64,000 nt of DNA from Adiantum capillus-veneris. Its lineage: Eukaryota > Streptophyta > Polypodiopsida > Polypodiales > Pteridaceae. The notes under the pieces were generated by a model. The model did no database searches and was not told where the DNA came from. It worked only from the letters and a program-made list of their open reading frames with translations. How positions within the stretch are numbered: the first letter of the stretch is position 1; each line of letters opens with the position of its first letter. The DNA lies in NCBI GenBank assembly GCA_014529385.2, contig CM043959.1:93134529-93198528 (forward strand), in the 5' to 3' direction. The position numbers were made by a program, and so were the translations under genes. Below, one piece after another: positions 18,443 through 30,798 of this stretch.

Positions 18443-21341
18443 GTAATGGAGCAATGGTGAGATCCGAGTGAAAGAGCTGAGACAAAAGGTTGATGGAAGA
18501 GCCCAAATATCACAAGCTCGAGCGAGATCAAGGGGCTGCCTAAAAGCTTTAAAAGGGGCTCACACACACACACACACAAATGACGGACGCGTCCGCGCTT
18601 GCACAGAGAGGCTCGAGAGCGAAGAGGGTGATGATCAAATGTCATTGAAAGCGCGCAATGTCAAGAATTCGATGACAATGGACATTCTGCAGAAAAAGAA
18701 CATGGGAGATAAGCGAGGGGTTGAGCAGGCGCGAGAAGAAGGAGACTGAGTCTCCATAGATGTTAACCCCTACCCCTAGCTACCCGTAGCACCGCGCGCC
18801 GGCGTGCGGTCCTTGCTGTAATAATTTCCCAAAAAAAAATGTGACTTAGCTTAATATTGTTGTGTAGCTGGCTATGGCGAATTTAAGCATGCTTCACATA
18901 TGGCGCACTTTTTGAAACAATTACTTTCAAGGACACTAGAATACTAGGAGGAGACGGAAATTTGACGCCGTTCACTTTGTCCCAGGAGGGTGCCGTCTCT
19001 ATTTGACACGGGCTTGAGCGGGAGGGGATCAATGGCGGGCATGAGATTGGCGTTGCTCGGATAATGCAATGCATGCTGAGGGTAAAGAAAAGAAACCCAA
19101 GATCAACATGGGGGAGAAAAGTCATTAACATTGTATCCCCAACCCAACAATTGATACTTGTATTATTGTTGCCTATCTGCTTACCTTCTGCTTCACATGA
19201 GCCGCTGCCATAGTTACACACATCTAACATCGATCTTGCACACATCAATTTATTGTCAACACACCAATTTATTGTCTTCAACTACCATAGCTAGATTCCA
19301 AGCTCCTGCACAACGGTTCCTCACGTACTTTAATTCTCTTTGACAAGCTGGTTGTGATGCCCCTATGATATTTGCTGCAACAATCTTTGCGTGTTCATTT
19401 GTTGAGGACATCAACGTGTACCAACACAGTATAAGCTACCATCAACAGATGTTGTCATCCTGCTATCACAAGCTTTGCCTTGTTTCCATGGCTCTCGCTG
19501 AAGCTTCCTTGACTCCTCCGCCTGCACATACAAAGGTGAAGGACACCGCTCCCAAGAAGGCAAAGTCTGATACACCAAAGAGAAACTCGAAACGTGCTCA
19601 TCCTAGCTATCTTCATATGCATGAGCTCGGAGGCCATTGACGCACTGAAGGAGAGGACTGTTTCCAGTCAATATCCCTTGCTAGCTATTAATCTGCGGGG
19701 TCACGGGTGCTTGGCCGCTCGTACCTTAGGTTGTTCCAATGTTGTGGTGATGGTAACTCCTTGTTTCACACTCAATGCTCGTTCTCAACTCAAGCGAAAG
19801 AGGCTGCCGAGGCATCTACAAAAGGAGGTGCTCTCAATAAGATTCCCCTCATTTAGTTTTTCTGAGAGTTTTCATCATGTTCCATTTGGCATTTTTCCTT
19901 AACTGTTAGCAGTAGTTTGTGCTCAATAAAACTCATCTGTGCTCAATAAAACTCATCGAAACCTTTATGGAGATGGATGTATGTCGCAAAAATATCGTGC
20001 CCAGTCCTGAGCTTGTTCTTACTTGTCTTGTCCATCACATTGGGATAGCGACCTAATGTTTGCATAAGCGAGATGTATGAGTTCCATGTCCAAATGATGT
20101 TCGGCATGATGTCAAGTCTAGCCCCCGAGTTCAGTCACCTAGTCCCTAAGCTCTTGTAAGATCACTCTCCCCACATGAGGCGTTGGAGTTGATACAGTCC
20201 CTTCACCCCTGTCAAGTCCCTTCTCAATCCAAATTTGTCAAAAATATGTCCATCTTTTTCTTCCCTAAGGGGGGAGGTGTGGTGTCTGTAGGTGTGTAGC
20301 CAGACATGGAGTGGTGTGAACCTCTCATGTATATGCCAAGAAGGTTGCTGTAGTGCTTGTGATATCGATATAAGGAGCTGCTCTCGTATGCAAGGGACAC
20401 GCTCATTCTGGTTCTATCCCGTGTCCTTCACAATATTGTGTCGTTTTCAATTTCAAAATGCTAGGTGAGGAGAAATTATGTCCCAAAACTAGAGGAAAAT
20501 AGTGTAAAAAAGCAAAAAAATTACCTAATGCTTTAAAATTTCCTCTTGGCAAGGTCAAGAAAAGGAATTTTGTATGTTTGGGAAATGGTATTTTTTGAAC
20601 ACTCCATTGGACCGCACGAGTGCTATTGAATCGCACGTTGACGTGCGATCCTTGCTGTAGATCTCCCAATTTTTTTTAAAGGCAAGTCCAAAATCTAATT
20701 AACGATTAAAAAAAATTGGACTCGTGAGAAATTTTGTCAAGTTTTGAAAAAAAAATCTCAACGTTGTTGATAGTGGACCGCACACTGGCGTGTGGTCCTT
20801 GGTGTAGGAGGTGATTCCGTAAAATACACCCAAAAGCACACTAGAGCACCCAAAGATTTCGAGAGACCCGCATTAACAATGCCACTGTCATGTGCGCTTT
20901 GTACAGCTTCCCGATCGCTCTCCTCTTTCCCTCCTCGGCCTATGGCCTACGTAGTGCTACTTGGCGGGCCTATGTTGCAAATTTTCTGTACGTCTTCTAG
21001 TTGACACTCTGTCATGCGCAAGAGGTAGTAGGCAACCCTCTTTCCACATGCAATTCCTCTCCCCTCTAGTTTGCATTGCAGGGGTCCAACCCCAATTACC
21101 CCACCATTGCAAAGTGTCGGAACTCTCACCCAAAGCCAGTTGTGCACCCAGCACTCACCCACCATTGCAAGTCCTTCCTTGATCCCATCAATGAAGCATG
21201 CCACACACACTCTTAGTCACCCAGCTACACACACCCTCGCATGATGCTACCTGCCAATATCACCACCCAATCGTTTATCATGGTATGACTTAACATGTAG
21301 AACAATTCTTTATGCATATTGGCACACCACAAAAATCTACT

Positions 21342-21344
<3 letters not shown>

Positions 21345-21400
<56 letters not shown>

Positions 21401-21410
21401 TCACTCACTC
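21345..21410. repeat. (AC)n microsatellite followed by ACTC repeats
   Basis: About 25 AC units and then four ACTC units. Confidence 0.95.
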
Positions 21411-24011
21411 TTAGGCCCATGTCACACTAGAACATCCGGCCACACCAATTTTTTGAAGGCGGCCAGGCAAATGTAGTCACATTGGGTCATTACTTAAACA
21501 ATGCCCACATTTTTTAATGAATTGGTTGTAGAGCGTCCTCGTTTTATGTTGACGAGCAGAGTTCAAGACTTGTAGTCTTCTTTCGTGCACTCACTTTTTG
21601 CAGTTGGCCGCTTCACTCACAAGTTGGCTGGCCTCTCTTGCTCGGGTTTTAGTTTGCTCGAGAAATCTCGCTCGGGCTATGGTAAGACTCCTTTTTTATT
21701 AAAAGGTACATTTATTAAAAACCTCAAAAAATTATATAGTCATGATAGCCCTTATTTGTCTACGGCCGCTAAGAATTCAATGTCAAATATCTCAATCTTC
21801 TACTTTCTTAGCTCATCCCCCTCCCACCATTCCCCCCTATGTGCTTGTGCACACAAAAGTTGAATGTTTTTTCCTCCATTTTCCTCACCTCCTTTTGTAG
21901 CAAAGAAATGTGTATCATATGCTCATAGAGTTCTCACAAGAGTATGAACCCCTTTCCAAGAAAAACAAACAAAACACCATTTCAAAAGCTTCAAAGGAGA
22001 ACTTGAAATCACAGGGCATGAAAAATGTGGACCTTTGGCTAGACAACATAATGTATCCAAAGCATCTCATCACAAACTCCACTCCACCTTCAAGGATATA
22101 GCTTCCTTGGTGAACTATGTTGGAGATGAACCCAATGGCTTCTATGACGACACCAAGCAGTTGGCTACAGGAAACGATATTCTGCAACAAGAGAGAGATA
22201 TTGTATGCAAGGAAAATGTGTTCTTAGACTAGAAAGTCATGCAATGTGTTCAACAGGTTGAAGGCAACAAGGAGACTATGAAGGAGCTTACTTAACAACT
22301 CAGAGGGAAAACAAAATAGCATTAGGTCTTCATAGTAAAGAGAAATAAGACTACAAGACATCAAGGACTTGAAGGTTGGCTCGGGAGGAATCAAGAAAAG
22401 ACTGCAAGCCATCAAGTAAGTGCATCTATGCATCTATCCTTGCCAGGTTTATATTCCTAAACTCTCAAACATATCTCTTATGTTTGATATGCATGACCAG
22501 ATATTTTCTTCACCTTGACAAATAAGTGGAGTGCAACACAAAAACCTCCTCGACACCTTATGGCCTCATATTGAATTGCAAGGTCACTAGCCTCTTGGAT
22601 GACAACCACTAACTCCATGCACGGGATGTTCAGTCAAGTTTGGATGAAATTGGAATATCCAATAACAGATACGCTTCAATTTATAAGTATGTAGTGTCAT
22701 TTGCAGTTTTCATTTAATTAAGAAAGGGTTTAGTATCCTAACTCTTCGTACTCAGGTCTGTGTAGACACATGTTAAAAATATTCATATCAAGAACACCCT
22801 ACTTCCAAACCCTTTCTCTATTCCGAAAACAAGATGGGAAGTTAACGAGGAGGTGCTTCAAACTTAGGGTATTCCATTTCACATTGATTTTGCTGAAAAG
22901 GGAGGAGATGGTATATGAAAAGTATAAAAATATCTTTCATGATTTGATCGCTTTGCAAACATACATTTTGCAATTGTTTGATGTTACTCTTGAAGAGTGC
23001 AATGGTGTCGGGGATTTTATATTTGATTAGTGAGTCGGGTCAGCACGGGCTGTTGGCTATGGAAAAACTGTGAGAAAAAGATGCACAACATAAGAGAATG
23101 TGGTACAAAATAAACCTTGTAAACCTTAAAATGATATACTTAATGAACTTAAAATCTGAATACAAGAGACTTGACCATTGCAATAGGCACCATATGCTCT
23201 TGAATATCTTGAAATTGGGAGCTAAAGCATGAACTCTAAAGCTTAGACAACAGAAAGGGTAGCAAGGGTGAAGACACACTCCTCATCTCTCAGCCCTTTC
23301 TCTGTCCTTTATAAATTCTGCTTCAATTTTCTTTACTTGCTCTTTACGACGGTGTTCATGAGCATAAGGTTAATCTTCACCTTGAAAGAAAGCTTGTAGA
23401 ATTTTATTTTGTGACCTACGTTAGTTCAACGAACCTCAGTGCTTAGAGTCTTTGAGATGAAATTTTGGAGTCCTTAGGTCTTTGATTGTCATGTCAAGCC
23501 CACTACTCGTTTCTTTTTCTGCAAGCAACGCCGCTCTTGGTGATATCAAGCTACCTCTGAACTCAGTCTTCTACTTCTGCAAGTGCTGCTATCTCCTTGC
23601 AATCTATTGAAGGTCTCTCTCTTAATATAAAACCTCTATTGCTTCTATGGGTGTTCATAGAGCGCAATCTAGCGTGGGAATTTCCCTTTTGAATAATTTT
23701 AGATGACTTTAAAAAACAATACTCATCAGTTCTACAAACAATGCTTGTTTTCCCTACTGCAACGTTGCTTCTATAGCTCTAGGGTTGTGAGTTTACGGGC
23801 AATTAGCTCCTCGCACGACACAAGCACACATATTAAAATGAAGCATGCACTCCCTGTGCACCCTCCTCCTGTAGATCAACTCGTCAATCTCCTCCTTTAT
23901 TGTAGCGGCCAACGCTGCTCTAGTTTCCTCATTCTCTTTGCACTCAGGTCGTTTGGCTCTAGTTTTGCCCCTTCAAACATCTTCACGGTCCTCTGCAATG
24001 CCACTCACCTT

Positions 24012-24344
24012 TGTGAGAACTTAGAGATTAACTTAAATGTGATTAATATCACTGTTAATTAATATGCTAATGTCAAGACATAAGAGAGTGCAAGATAGAA
24101 ATAGAGCAATGACAATAGATTGCACTTGAATGGAGAAAGGACACCTTGTTACAAATGAGGGAAGCTAATGGGATTTATATACAAATTGAGGGAGTGAGAA
24201 ATATCCATCACATGTGAATTATAGGTAGGTGTGAATAGACACACGCTGAGACTTACATAGGTGGAAGGAGTCCATGTGGGAATTAGGGAATAGAGGTAGG
24301 TGGAAAGAAGTCCACACTTAATAAAGTAATAAGTTACTTTTACA
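24012..24344 (-). repeat. Element E 3' LTR
   Basis: A 333-bp repeat matching 38366-38698, preceded on the plus strand by the target duplication ACCTT and followed by the polypurine tract. Confidence 0.9.
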
Positions 24345-24353
24345 TCCCCCCTT
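24345..24353 (-). promoter_or_regulatory. Element E polypurine tract
   Basis: AAGGGGGGA on the element strand, abutting the 3' LTR. Confidence 0.7.
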
Positions 24354-24453
24354 AAGGGTGGACTTCTTATTGTAAATCATTGAGATTGATGAAAAAAAAG
24401 CTTTGTGAAGTAGCCATGTCATAGATACATGCTATGCCCACTCAATGAGAAGT

Positions 24454-24834
24454 TCATCCAGTAGGGATCAAACTAAAATTACAAGATGAGGTGTGAGAAA
24501 TGCACGTGATTGCTTGCAGAAGCATGTAATATGATGTTCCAAGAAGAGGTATGTCATCCCCAAAGAGGCCTAAGATAGCCATGCCTTGTAGTCTTGTTGT
24601 TGAGTGAAGTCGCGAGAGCGACAAGGCGTGGTTTGTAGCAATCATCTGAGCCGTTGGGGTGGTATTTCTTCTTTGATAGCCATTTTCAAGAGACAATGTT
24701 ATGATTCTTAGGAGGTGGCACAAGCTCCCAAGTGTTAGCTTCTTTGAGGGCTTGGAGTTCATCCAATATGGCAGCATGCCACTCCTTGCTCTCGCTAGAA
24801 GTGAGGGCATCGAGAACAGAGAGGGGAAGGGCAT
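24454..24834 (-). pseudogene. Element E reverse transcriptase remnant (N-terminal end only)
   Basis: Read on the minus strand around 24700-24820, the frame gives EWHAAILDELQALKEANTW followed by ELVPPP, the conserved start of the copia reverse transcriptase domain. Stops follow within about 30 codons, and no YVDD catalytic motif is found before the LTR at 24344. The rest of reverse transcriptase and all of RNase H have been deleted. Plus-strand ORFs across this stretch are antisense shadows. Confidence 0.6.
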
Positions 24835-24864
24835 CTACAAGAGGCTCTGGTGGATGTTCAAGAA

Positions 24865-25425
24865 TTATTTCATCACTGAGGACAACAGAGAAATTGGTGG
24901 CCTCATAGATCTCGTGAAGAGAGCGGGTGCGGCCATGCGAGCTAGAGGCAACTTGTCCAAGTGTATAGCCGAAGTGTGTTGCAATGGCAAGGTGGCAGAA
25001 GTAGAGCTATGGGGCTTGACTTCGTCGACATCTGCTGGGATGGGAGTGCCTGGCAAGTCTTCGTGGGAGTTGCGGGAAAAAAATGGCGATTGTGAAGGTG
25101 AGACCGGTAGCGAAGGTGATGGGAGCTGGCCAGGTGGAGCACCGAGTGTCTGCGGTGTGATGGAAGTAGCGGCAGTCGGGATGGACGGTGTTGGTAATGG
25201 TGTCAACTGTGAGGATATGGGGGGAAGAGGTGGTGCAGGAATGTTGCCGATTGGCTGTGCATGATAATGCGGGACACAAGGACGTGGATGGGTGATGAGG
25301 AAAGGCCTTTGGATGGTGAAGGGAGGCTCAAGATTGTGCCCAGAAGGGTGGGAAATTTGCATGGGTGTGTGTGTGGGTGAGGCTGTCAACAAAGATTGAT
25401 GAGAAGAGTGTACTGGTGATGACAA
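24865..25425 (-). pseudogene. Element E proline-rich linker between integrase and reverse transcriptase
   Basis: A 186-residue frame rich in Pro, Ser and Thr (PAPPLPPISSQLTPLPTPS). Such low-complexity linkers separate integrase and reverse transcriptase in copia polyproteins. No catalytic motif. Confidence 0.5.
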
Positions 25426-25553
25426 TGTAGGGTGCTAATGGTGGAGAAGATTTGCCTTAGATGATGAATTCTTCATCAAAGATGATGGTGCGGGCAAAGA
25501 TAAACTTTTGATGGTCAGGGATATAGAGGTAGTATGCCTTGATGCCAAAGCAA

Positions 25554-26131
25554 TCACCATAGCCGACAAAAGTCGTGCGTTGAGCACGTGGTGATAGTTT
25601 TGATAAAGGTTGCATCACAAGTGGGTACGCAATGCTGCCAAAGATGTGAAGGTGGCCAAGATGAGGTCAGTAACCATGCCAGAGGGTGTAGGATGTAGGG
25701 TGTAGTAGTAGGATTGTGGGTGGATGGAATGCAATTTTGAATGTAGCAGATGGTGGCGGTGGCGGTAGCTTCTTCCCAATAGGTGTTTGGAAGGCTAGCT
25801 TGAAGAAGCATGGCATGAGAAGCTTCGAATAGTGTGCGATTCTTGCACTCAGCATGACCATTTGTTCTGGGTGGTTGGTGATGGAGAATTCATGTCGAAT
25901 GCCAGAAGAAAGACATAGATCTTTGAATGCATGAGAAGTGTTCTCCCCACCATGATTTGTGCAGAGAGTTTTAAGGTGGCACCCATGTTTAGTCTCTACT
26001 AGTGCCTTGAATGTGCAAAAATGAGAGAAGGTCGAGGATTTCTCGGCCATGTAGTAAGTAGTTGTGTATTTTGAGAAATCAGCTATAAAAGGAAGCATAT
26101 ACTTATTGCCAGTGAGGGAGTTGACGGGCAA
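25554..26131 (-). pseudogene. Element E integrase core, degenerate
   Basis: Fragments of a copia integrase: YMLPFIADFSKYTTTYYM, then KTLCTNHGGENTSHAF, where the catalytic Asp of the usual SDNGGE motif has become Asn, then ITNHPEQMV where the PQQNG motif is expected, and a QTPIGKKL region. Frames change around 25700-25800. The enzyme would have joined element DNA to the chromosome; with the Asp lost it could not be active. Confidence 0.65.
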
Positions 26132-26640
26132 TGGGCCACAAACATCGGAGTGGATGAGGTCGAGAGTGCAGTGGCTCGTGATGATGATGTGGGGAATGGG
26201 ACGTGATGTGCTTTCGCAAGAATGTAGCCCTCACAAAGTGTGATGTGAGTGAGGTTCTTGGGAAGACCTAGTGCAAGTTGGCAATGAGTGAGTTGGTGAA
26301 AAACATATTGAGAAATATGTCGTAGTCTATAATGCCATTTGAGTGTGTTTTCTTGTGTTTTTATGGATGATGTAGATGCATGTGCAAGCGATGAGTCACC
26401 CAATGGATAAAGACGCCCAGTTTTGGGGACCAAAAGTGTGACATAATGACCATCTTTGTTTAGTGCCAAAATGTGGCAGCCTTCTCGTATGAATTTGATG
26501 ATGATGCCATTGTCAGTTAGCTCACTGACAAAGATGAGATTTTTCTTGAGACCAGGGACATAATATACGTGAGAAATAGTGGTGTATAGGCCATTAGGTA
26601 GGTTAATGATAGCATCTCCATAGCCTTTGGCGAGCTGGAT
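26083..26640 (-). pseudogene. Element E protease end and pre-integrase (zinc) domain
   Basis: Starting at the F insertion point, the minus-strand frame reads through YYVPGLKKNLI and KFIREGCHILAL, typical of the copia protease-to-integrase region, then WHYRLRHISQYVF, the His part of the integrase zinc-binding domain. Its Cys part is worn (LCEGYILAKAHH). The ORF with a Met start is 26469-26083. The upstream protease motif lies beyond F at 37182-37196. Confidence 0.65.
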
Positions 26641-27605
26641 TGTTTGGTGGCTAAGTCAACAATGGCCAAACGGACCGGTAAAAGATGCTAGTTACTATTT
26701 TTAGTAAATGCTAACGAGGCCAGATGATGCGGCTGCGAAGTAAAGATGAAGATGAAGCAAATACAAGCAACATATGCAAAGAAGAGTTGGAATTGATGAC
26801 TATCTATGGAGTTACGGTCACCATTGACGGTCACTTAAGTTTTAGGATTTTCCGTCAAATGACCGCAAATGCGGGTTGTAATTATGTTTTGGGCTCATCA
26901 AGAGTTCCAAGTTGCAAGCATTGAGCTATATTTAGATCCTAGGCAGTGCAGATAGCAGATTAAGTGAGTTTGGCCATTTGGGTGCCCGACCACTTCCAAA
27001 AAGCCTAGAGAGTATATAACTCAAAACACACAATGTGAAAGGGGATTCTTACTCACTTGAGATAAGCTTTGTGAAGAAGGAGATGGCTATGGAGTTCTTG
27101 AGCTTCCTACGCGCGTGCATGGACGATTCGGCCTCATGCCAATAGCTAAACTCTAACCTCTTCTCTCTCATTTTCTCATGGTGTAATCAATGCTTGATTA
27201 ATCAAAGATTAGTGGCTGATTTGTTGATTAATCTCTTTTTTTTCATATTTCCCTCTTGTTTAAGCATGCTCCTAAGTGTGTGTAGAGTGTTGGTGCCCGG
27301 TGTGGTCATTCTATGCTATTCTATGCTCATTGTGTGCTTGATTAGAGTTGGATTAGTGATTGATTAGAGAGTAGTGCATGATTAAGCTTGTGTATTAGGC
27401 CGAATGGTAGAGTAAGTAGTGTGCTCTCTCCTCGTAGCAACATCAATATACCCTCTCCGTAGCTTTTTTTGTGTGTAGGTTTCACCTTCTAATCCTCCAT
27501 TTGACATGCACAAGCCACTTGTGTGTTTCCATGCCCTAGCCGGATCCTACTCCTCAGATTGACATTATGTTGATGTCCTCCCTATGCTAGGATGACGTTC
27601 TAACA
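26641..27605 (+). repeat. Element F 5' LTR (965 bp)
   Basis: Starts TGTTTGGTGG and ends CTAACA. Compared with the right LTR it carries about 302 extra bases (about 26689-26993). The shared parts are collinear. Confidence 0.88.
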
Positions 27606-27606
27606 T

Positions 27607-27624
27607 TGGCGCCGTTGCCGGGGA
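27607..27624 (+). promoter_or_regulatory. Element F primer-binding site (tRNA-Asp type)
   Basis: TGGCGCCGTTGCCGGGGA, one base after the LTR end. This is the classic form in plant Tat/Athila-type gypsy elements. Confidence 0.88.
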
Positions 27625-28169
27625 GCGATTGCCTAAGCTAGAGGTGCCATTGGTGTGTTTAGGAGACACTAATTTCCCTAATTTTTTGTTAATTTTGTTA
27701 GTTTTTAGATTAGGTGTGTTGATTAATTGAGTGGTTTTTAGTGTGATTAGTGCTTGGGTTAGCATTGACTATGCTTAGAACATCACAAAACAACCCACAC
27801 ACATCATTAGTTCTTGATTTTGATCGCTAATTTTCCATCAAATTCACTAATTTTCCCTAACTTTGATGCTAATTTCCCGTTGATTGGTAAGTGTTTTTTG
27901 TGCTACACACAAGTAGAAAGTGAGTTGGGTGTATGGACAACATGCCTATGTGATCCACACACTCATATCCTACTCCATTTGTGCGCAAATTGTAGCCGAA
28001 ATCACCTATTGTTCACTAATTTTTCACTCATTATTTCGGCATTTTGCAAAGTGCTGATTTGTATTGATTATTTGATGCATGTCCATGATGATTATGTGTT
28101 TACATTCATGCTAAACGATGCTACACATTGATATTTTTGTTGGTTGTGTGCAGGTGATTTTACGGGATC

Positions 28170-28170
<1 letters not shown>

Positions 28171-28218
<48 letters not shown>
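28171..28218. repeat. (AC)n microsatellite
   Basis: About 24 AC units in the element F leader. Confidence 0.95.
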
Positions 28219-28222
<4 letters not shown>

Positions 28223-30010
28223 GTGTTGGGCACTAATCAAGTGCTTGATCGCTGAGTTTGTGGCTAATTAAGGTGCTGAAATTAATGCTAATTCTCTGAT
28301 TTTATGTGCAGGTTTGGTTCATGAACCATGTGCATTCATAAAATGCAAAACTAGGTGCGGTTTATGCCCGCTTGAGTGTAGACGGAAGTGCCTAATTTGG
28401 GGTAATTTGGGGCTGTTTTGGAGTCCAATTTGCTTATGAGAAGCATGTGATTGCTTATGGTTGTCAATGAGTTATGGTTATGCTTTTATAATTCCGTTGT
28501 GACGCCGAAATGCTGCCGAAATTTGGTCAAATTTGGTTATGTATGTTTATGTGCATGATTTGATGCAAAAAGCGTGTTAATGATTGATTAAATTTGAGAA
28601 TTGGATGCTCAAATTGAAGTTTAATTGATGCAAAATGCTATTTTTAGTGTGATTAGTCATCGTGCAAGAGAGGGTGATTTTTGTGTTCATTTAAGCGCAG
28701 TTTCGAGACGATTTGTGTGCTTAGCACTAGACTTGTAACCTAACAAGACATAAAAGTGTCCTTTCAGGGTTTTGGGAAAAATTTCCAAAACCATAGTAGA
28801 TTCACTCATTTTGAAAAATCCTTTCATGAGCTTATAGTTCAATAACTACTACATACGGAAAAAATGAGAAACTTGTAATTTTTCTCATCCCTTGGTCACT
28901 ACAAGCCTCCAAAGTTGATGGACCAATGCATTTTGCCCAAAACAGCAATTTCTTACGGTTGATTGCATATAAATAAGAGTGGAGATTTTTGTAGGACATG
29001 AGATAAAATGCCCCGTTAACTTCAATGGGTTGGTGACCAAAACATATGGTTGTTTTTACCTACCTAATTTTTTTCTGGGCAAAAAAAATAGGTACAAAAA
29101 AGTTGCCTTTTTGCCATTCTGCGGACCTATCATCAAAGTTTCTATAGTCACGCTCAATACAGATACTATATACATGTTTTCTTAGTTCCCTTTGGGCCTC
29201 TGGATTCAAAAGGAGCCATGGAGCATGTCAAAAGGATAATGGATCTCTTACAATTGGAACCTTGGGGGCAATGATAAAGTGCTAAATACAGCAAACATGA
29301 AAAAACTGGGTTTAGCATTATGACCTCTAGAAACCCATTGAAACTACTCAATATCTAGCCAAGTTTGTATTCTATGATTAGATATGGTTACTACCTACAA
29401 AATACACACAATTGGCCTAAGAAACTAGCAATATTGAGAAAGTTATACTTGCTACTCTAAAATGTATCGTATTCTTTAGCAATCAAAAAACTCAACCATC
29501 ATCATATACTATGATATATAGCATATTAGGCCCCCCAAAACTCAAGGAAGATTAGATGTATGTTATACATTGCACTTACACAATCAAAATTGAATTTGGA
29601 TATCAAGAAAGCCACCAAAAAAATCATAAAAGTGCTAATTTTGGACAAAAAACAGGATTATGCAATTCTTGTAAATTGGTCATAACTTTCAATTTTAACA
29701 CTTAGCTCTCCCTACAAGCATCAAAACATGTTGAGAACTATGAAGGCCTAACCTCTAGCCATCTACACCTCACAAACATGAAGTTTAGAGTGGTATAGTT
29801 GCCAAAATTTGAAAAAAAGCCAAAAACAGGACCCGTTTTCTCACACAGTTTAGGTTCAAAAATGTTGTGCAAGAGTAAGGTTAATGGTGAGATAGATACT
29901 AAAAAAAAAAAAGCTAAGTTTTTTTCAGCTCATAAGGCAAATTTGTGGATATATAGCACCTAAAAATTCATTTTCATACTCTTCAAATAATTCAAGCAAA
30001 ATGGTCACTT

Positions 30011-30052
30011 AACAGGACACAAAAGTGTCCAAGGACATAAAAGTGTCCTGTT
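30011..30052 (+). repeat. Nested hairpins in element F leader
   Basis: AACAGGACA and TGTCCTGTT form a perfect 9-bp outer inverted repeat. Inside are two units of the form GGACA-spacer-TGTCC. A weaker third unit lies at 28745-28763. Confidence 0.7.
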
Positions 30053-30723
30053 ACCATTCTAGTGTTAAAGAATGATGTTTGCTGCGATTTTGATTAAGTA
30101 AGTGATCAATTTCGGTGTTTCGATTGCTTGATTGCGAATGTTTAGGTCGGTGATTTGATCTAGAATTTTCTCATAATTTTTGGCAATTTGTTTTGGTAAT
30201 TTTTACTCAAATGTGCTAATTATGCTCAGAAAATTGATAAATCGCCTAAGTGGGTGAATTGTGGAGTGTCGGGGCAATTTTTTTGTGTGTTTTTAGAGTA
30301 TTTTTGCGTGTTAGTTAAATTTTTTTAAATTTTTTTAAATTTTTTTAAACATTTTTAGGTTTTTTGTTTGATAAGATTTGATTTTTTTTTATATTTGTGT
30401 ATTTTATTATTATTATTTTATGAGTTGTTTTTGAATTTTTGTGTGATTTATTGAATTATAGTAAGAATTTTGAAACTTTTAATGTGTTTTTGTATTTTTT
30501 GTGTGTTTATGTATTTATTTTTTGTTTTATGTGTGTTTTTTTTTTAAAAAAAAAATTAATTGTGTGATTCTTTATTATTTGAACCTGCCTTCTGATCTTG
30601 CGTTGACCGGACCTGGCCCGCCCAGCTGCATTCTCGCCTTGAACTGCACCGGCCCTTATCTACCATCCTACGTGTTCACTGCGCCCCGAGCTCCCGAGAC
30701 CTCCTACGCTTTTGCTGCATTGA

Positions 30724-30798
30724 CATCCTACGCGCGCATGCTCCTGGCCTAGTCATCCTACGCGCGCATGCTCCTGGCCTAGTCATCCTACGCATGCT
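30724..30798 (+). repeat. 30-bp tandem repeat in element F leader
   Basis: Two exact copies of a 30-bp unit beginning CATCCTACGCGCGCATG (30724-30753 and 30754-30783) and a partial third copy (30784-30798). The first ten bases, CATCCTACGC, equal part of the palindrome arm in element B. Confidence 0.85.

Larger units (their letters stand above)
18189..24006. other. Unassigned old sequence between elements A and E
   Basis: About 5.8 kb with no gene I can support. It holds a long CT tract (18352-18440), an AC tract (21345-21396) running into ACTC repeats, and three hairpin motifs with GTGCGGTCCTTG-like ends (18791-18820, 20608-20660, 20775-20805). Plus-strand frames at 21910-22232 and 22770-23030 are short, Lys/Glu-rich and interrupted; they may be worn coding sequence, but I recognise nothing in them. 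Confidence 0.5.

Noticed and set aside
17700-18506. Arg-Glu repeat proteins on the minus strand (also near 3078-3275)
   Set aside because: They are translations of CT microsatellites and have no real coding support.
18468-19902. Short ORFs between elements A and E as host genes
   Set aside because: No motifs, no intron-exon pattern, low-complexity content; not supportable by eye.
24701-25264. A 187-residue plus-strand ORF
   Set aside because: Antisense to the proline-rich linker and reverse transcriptase remnant of element E.
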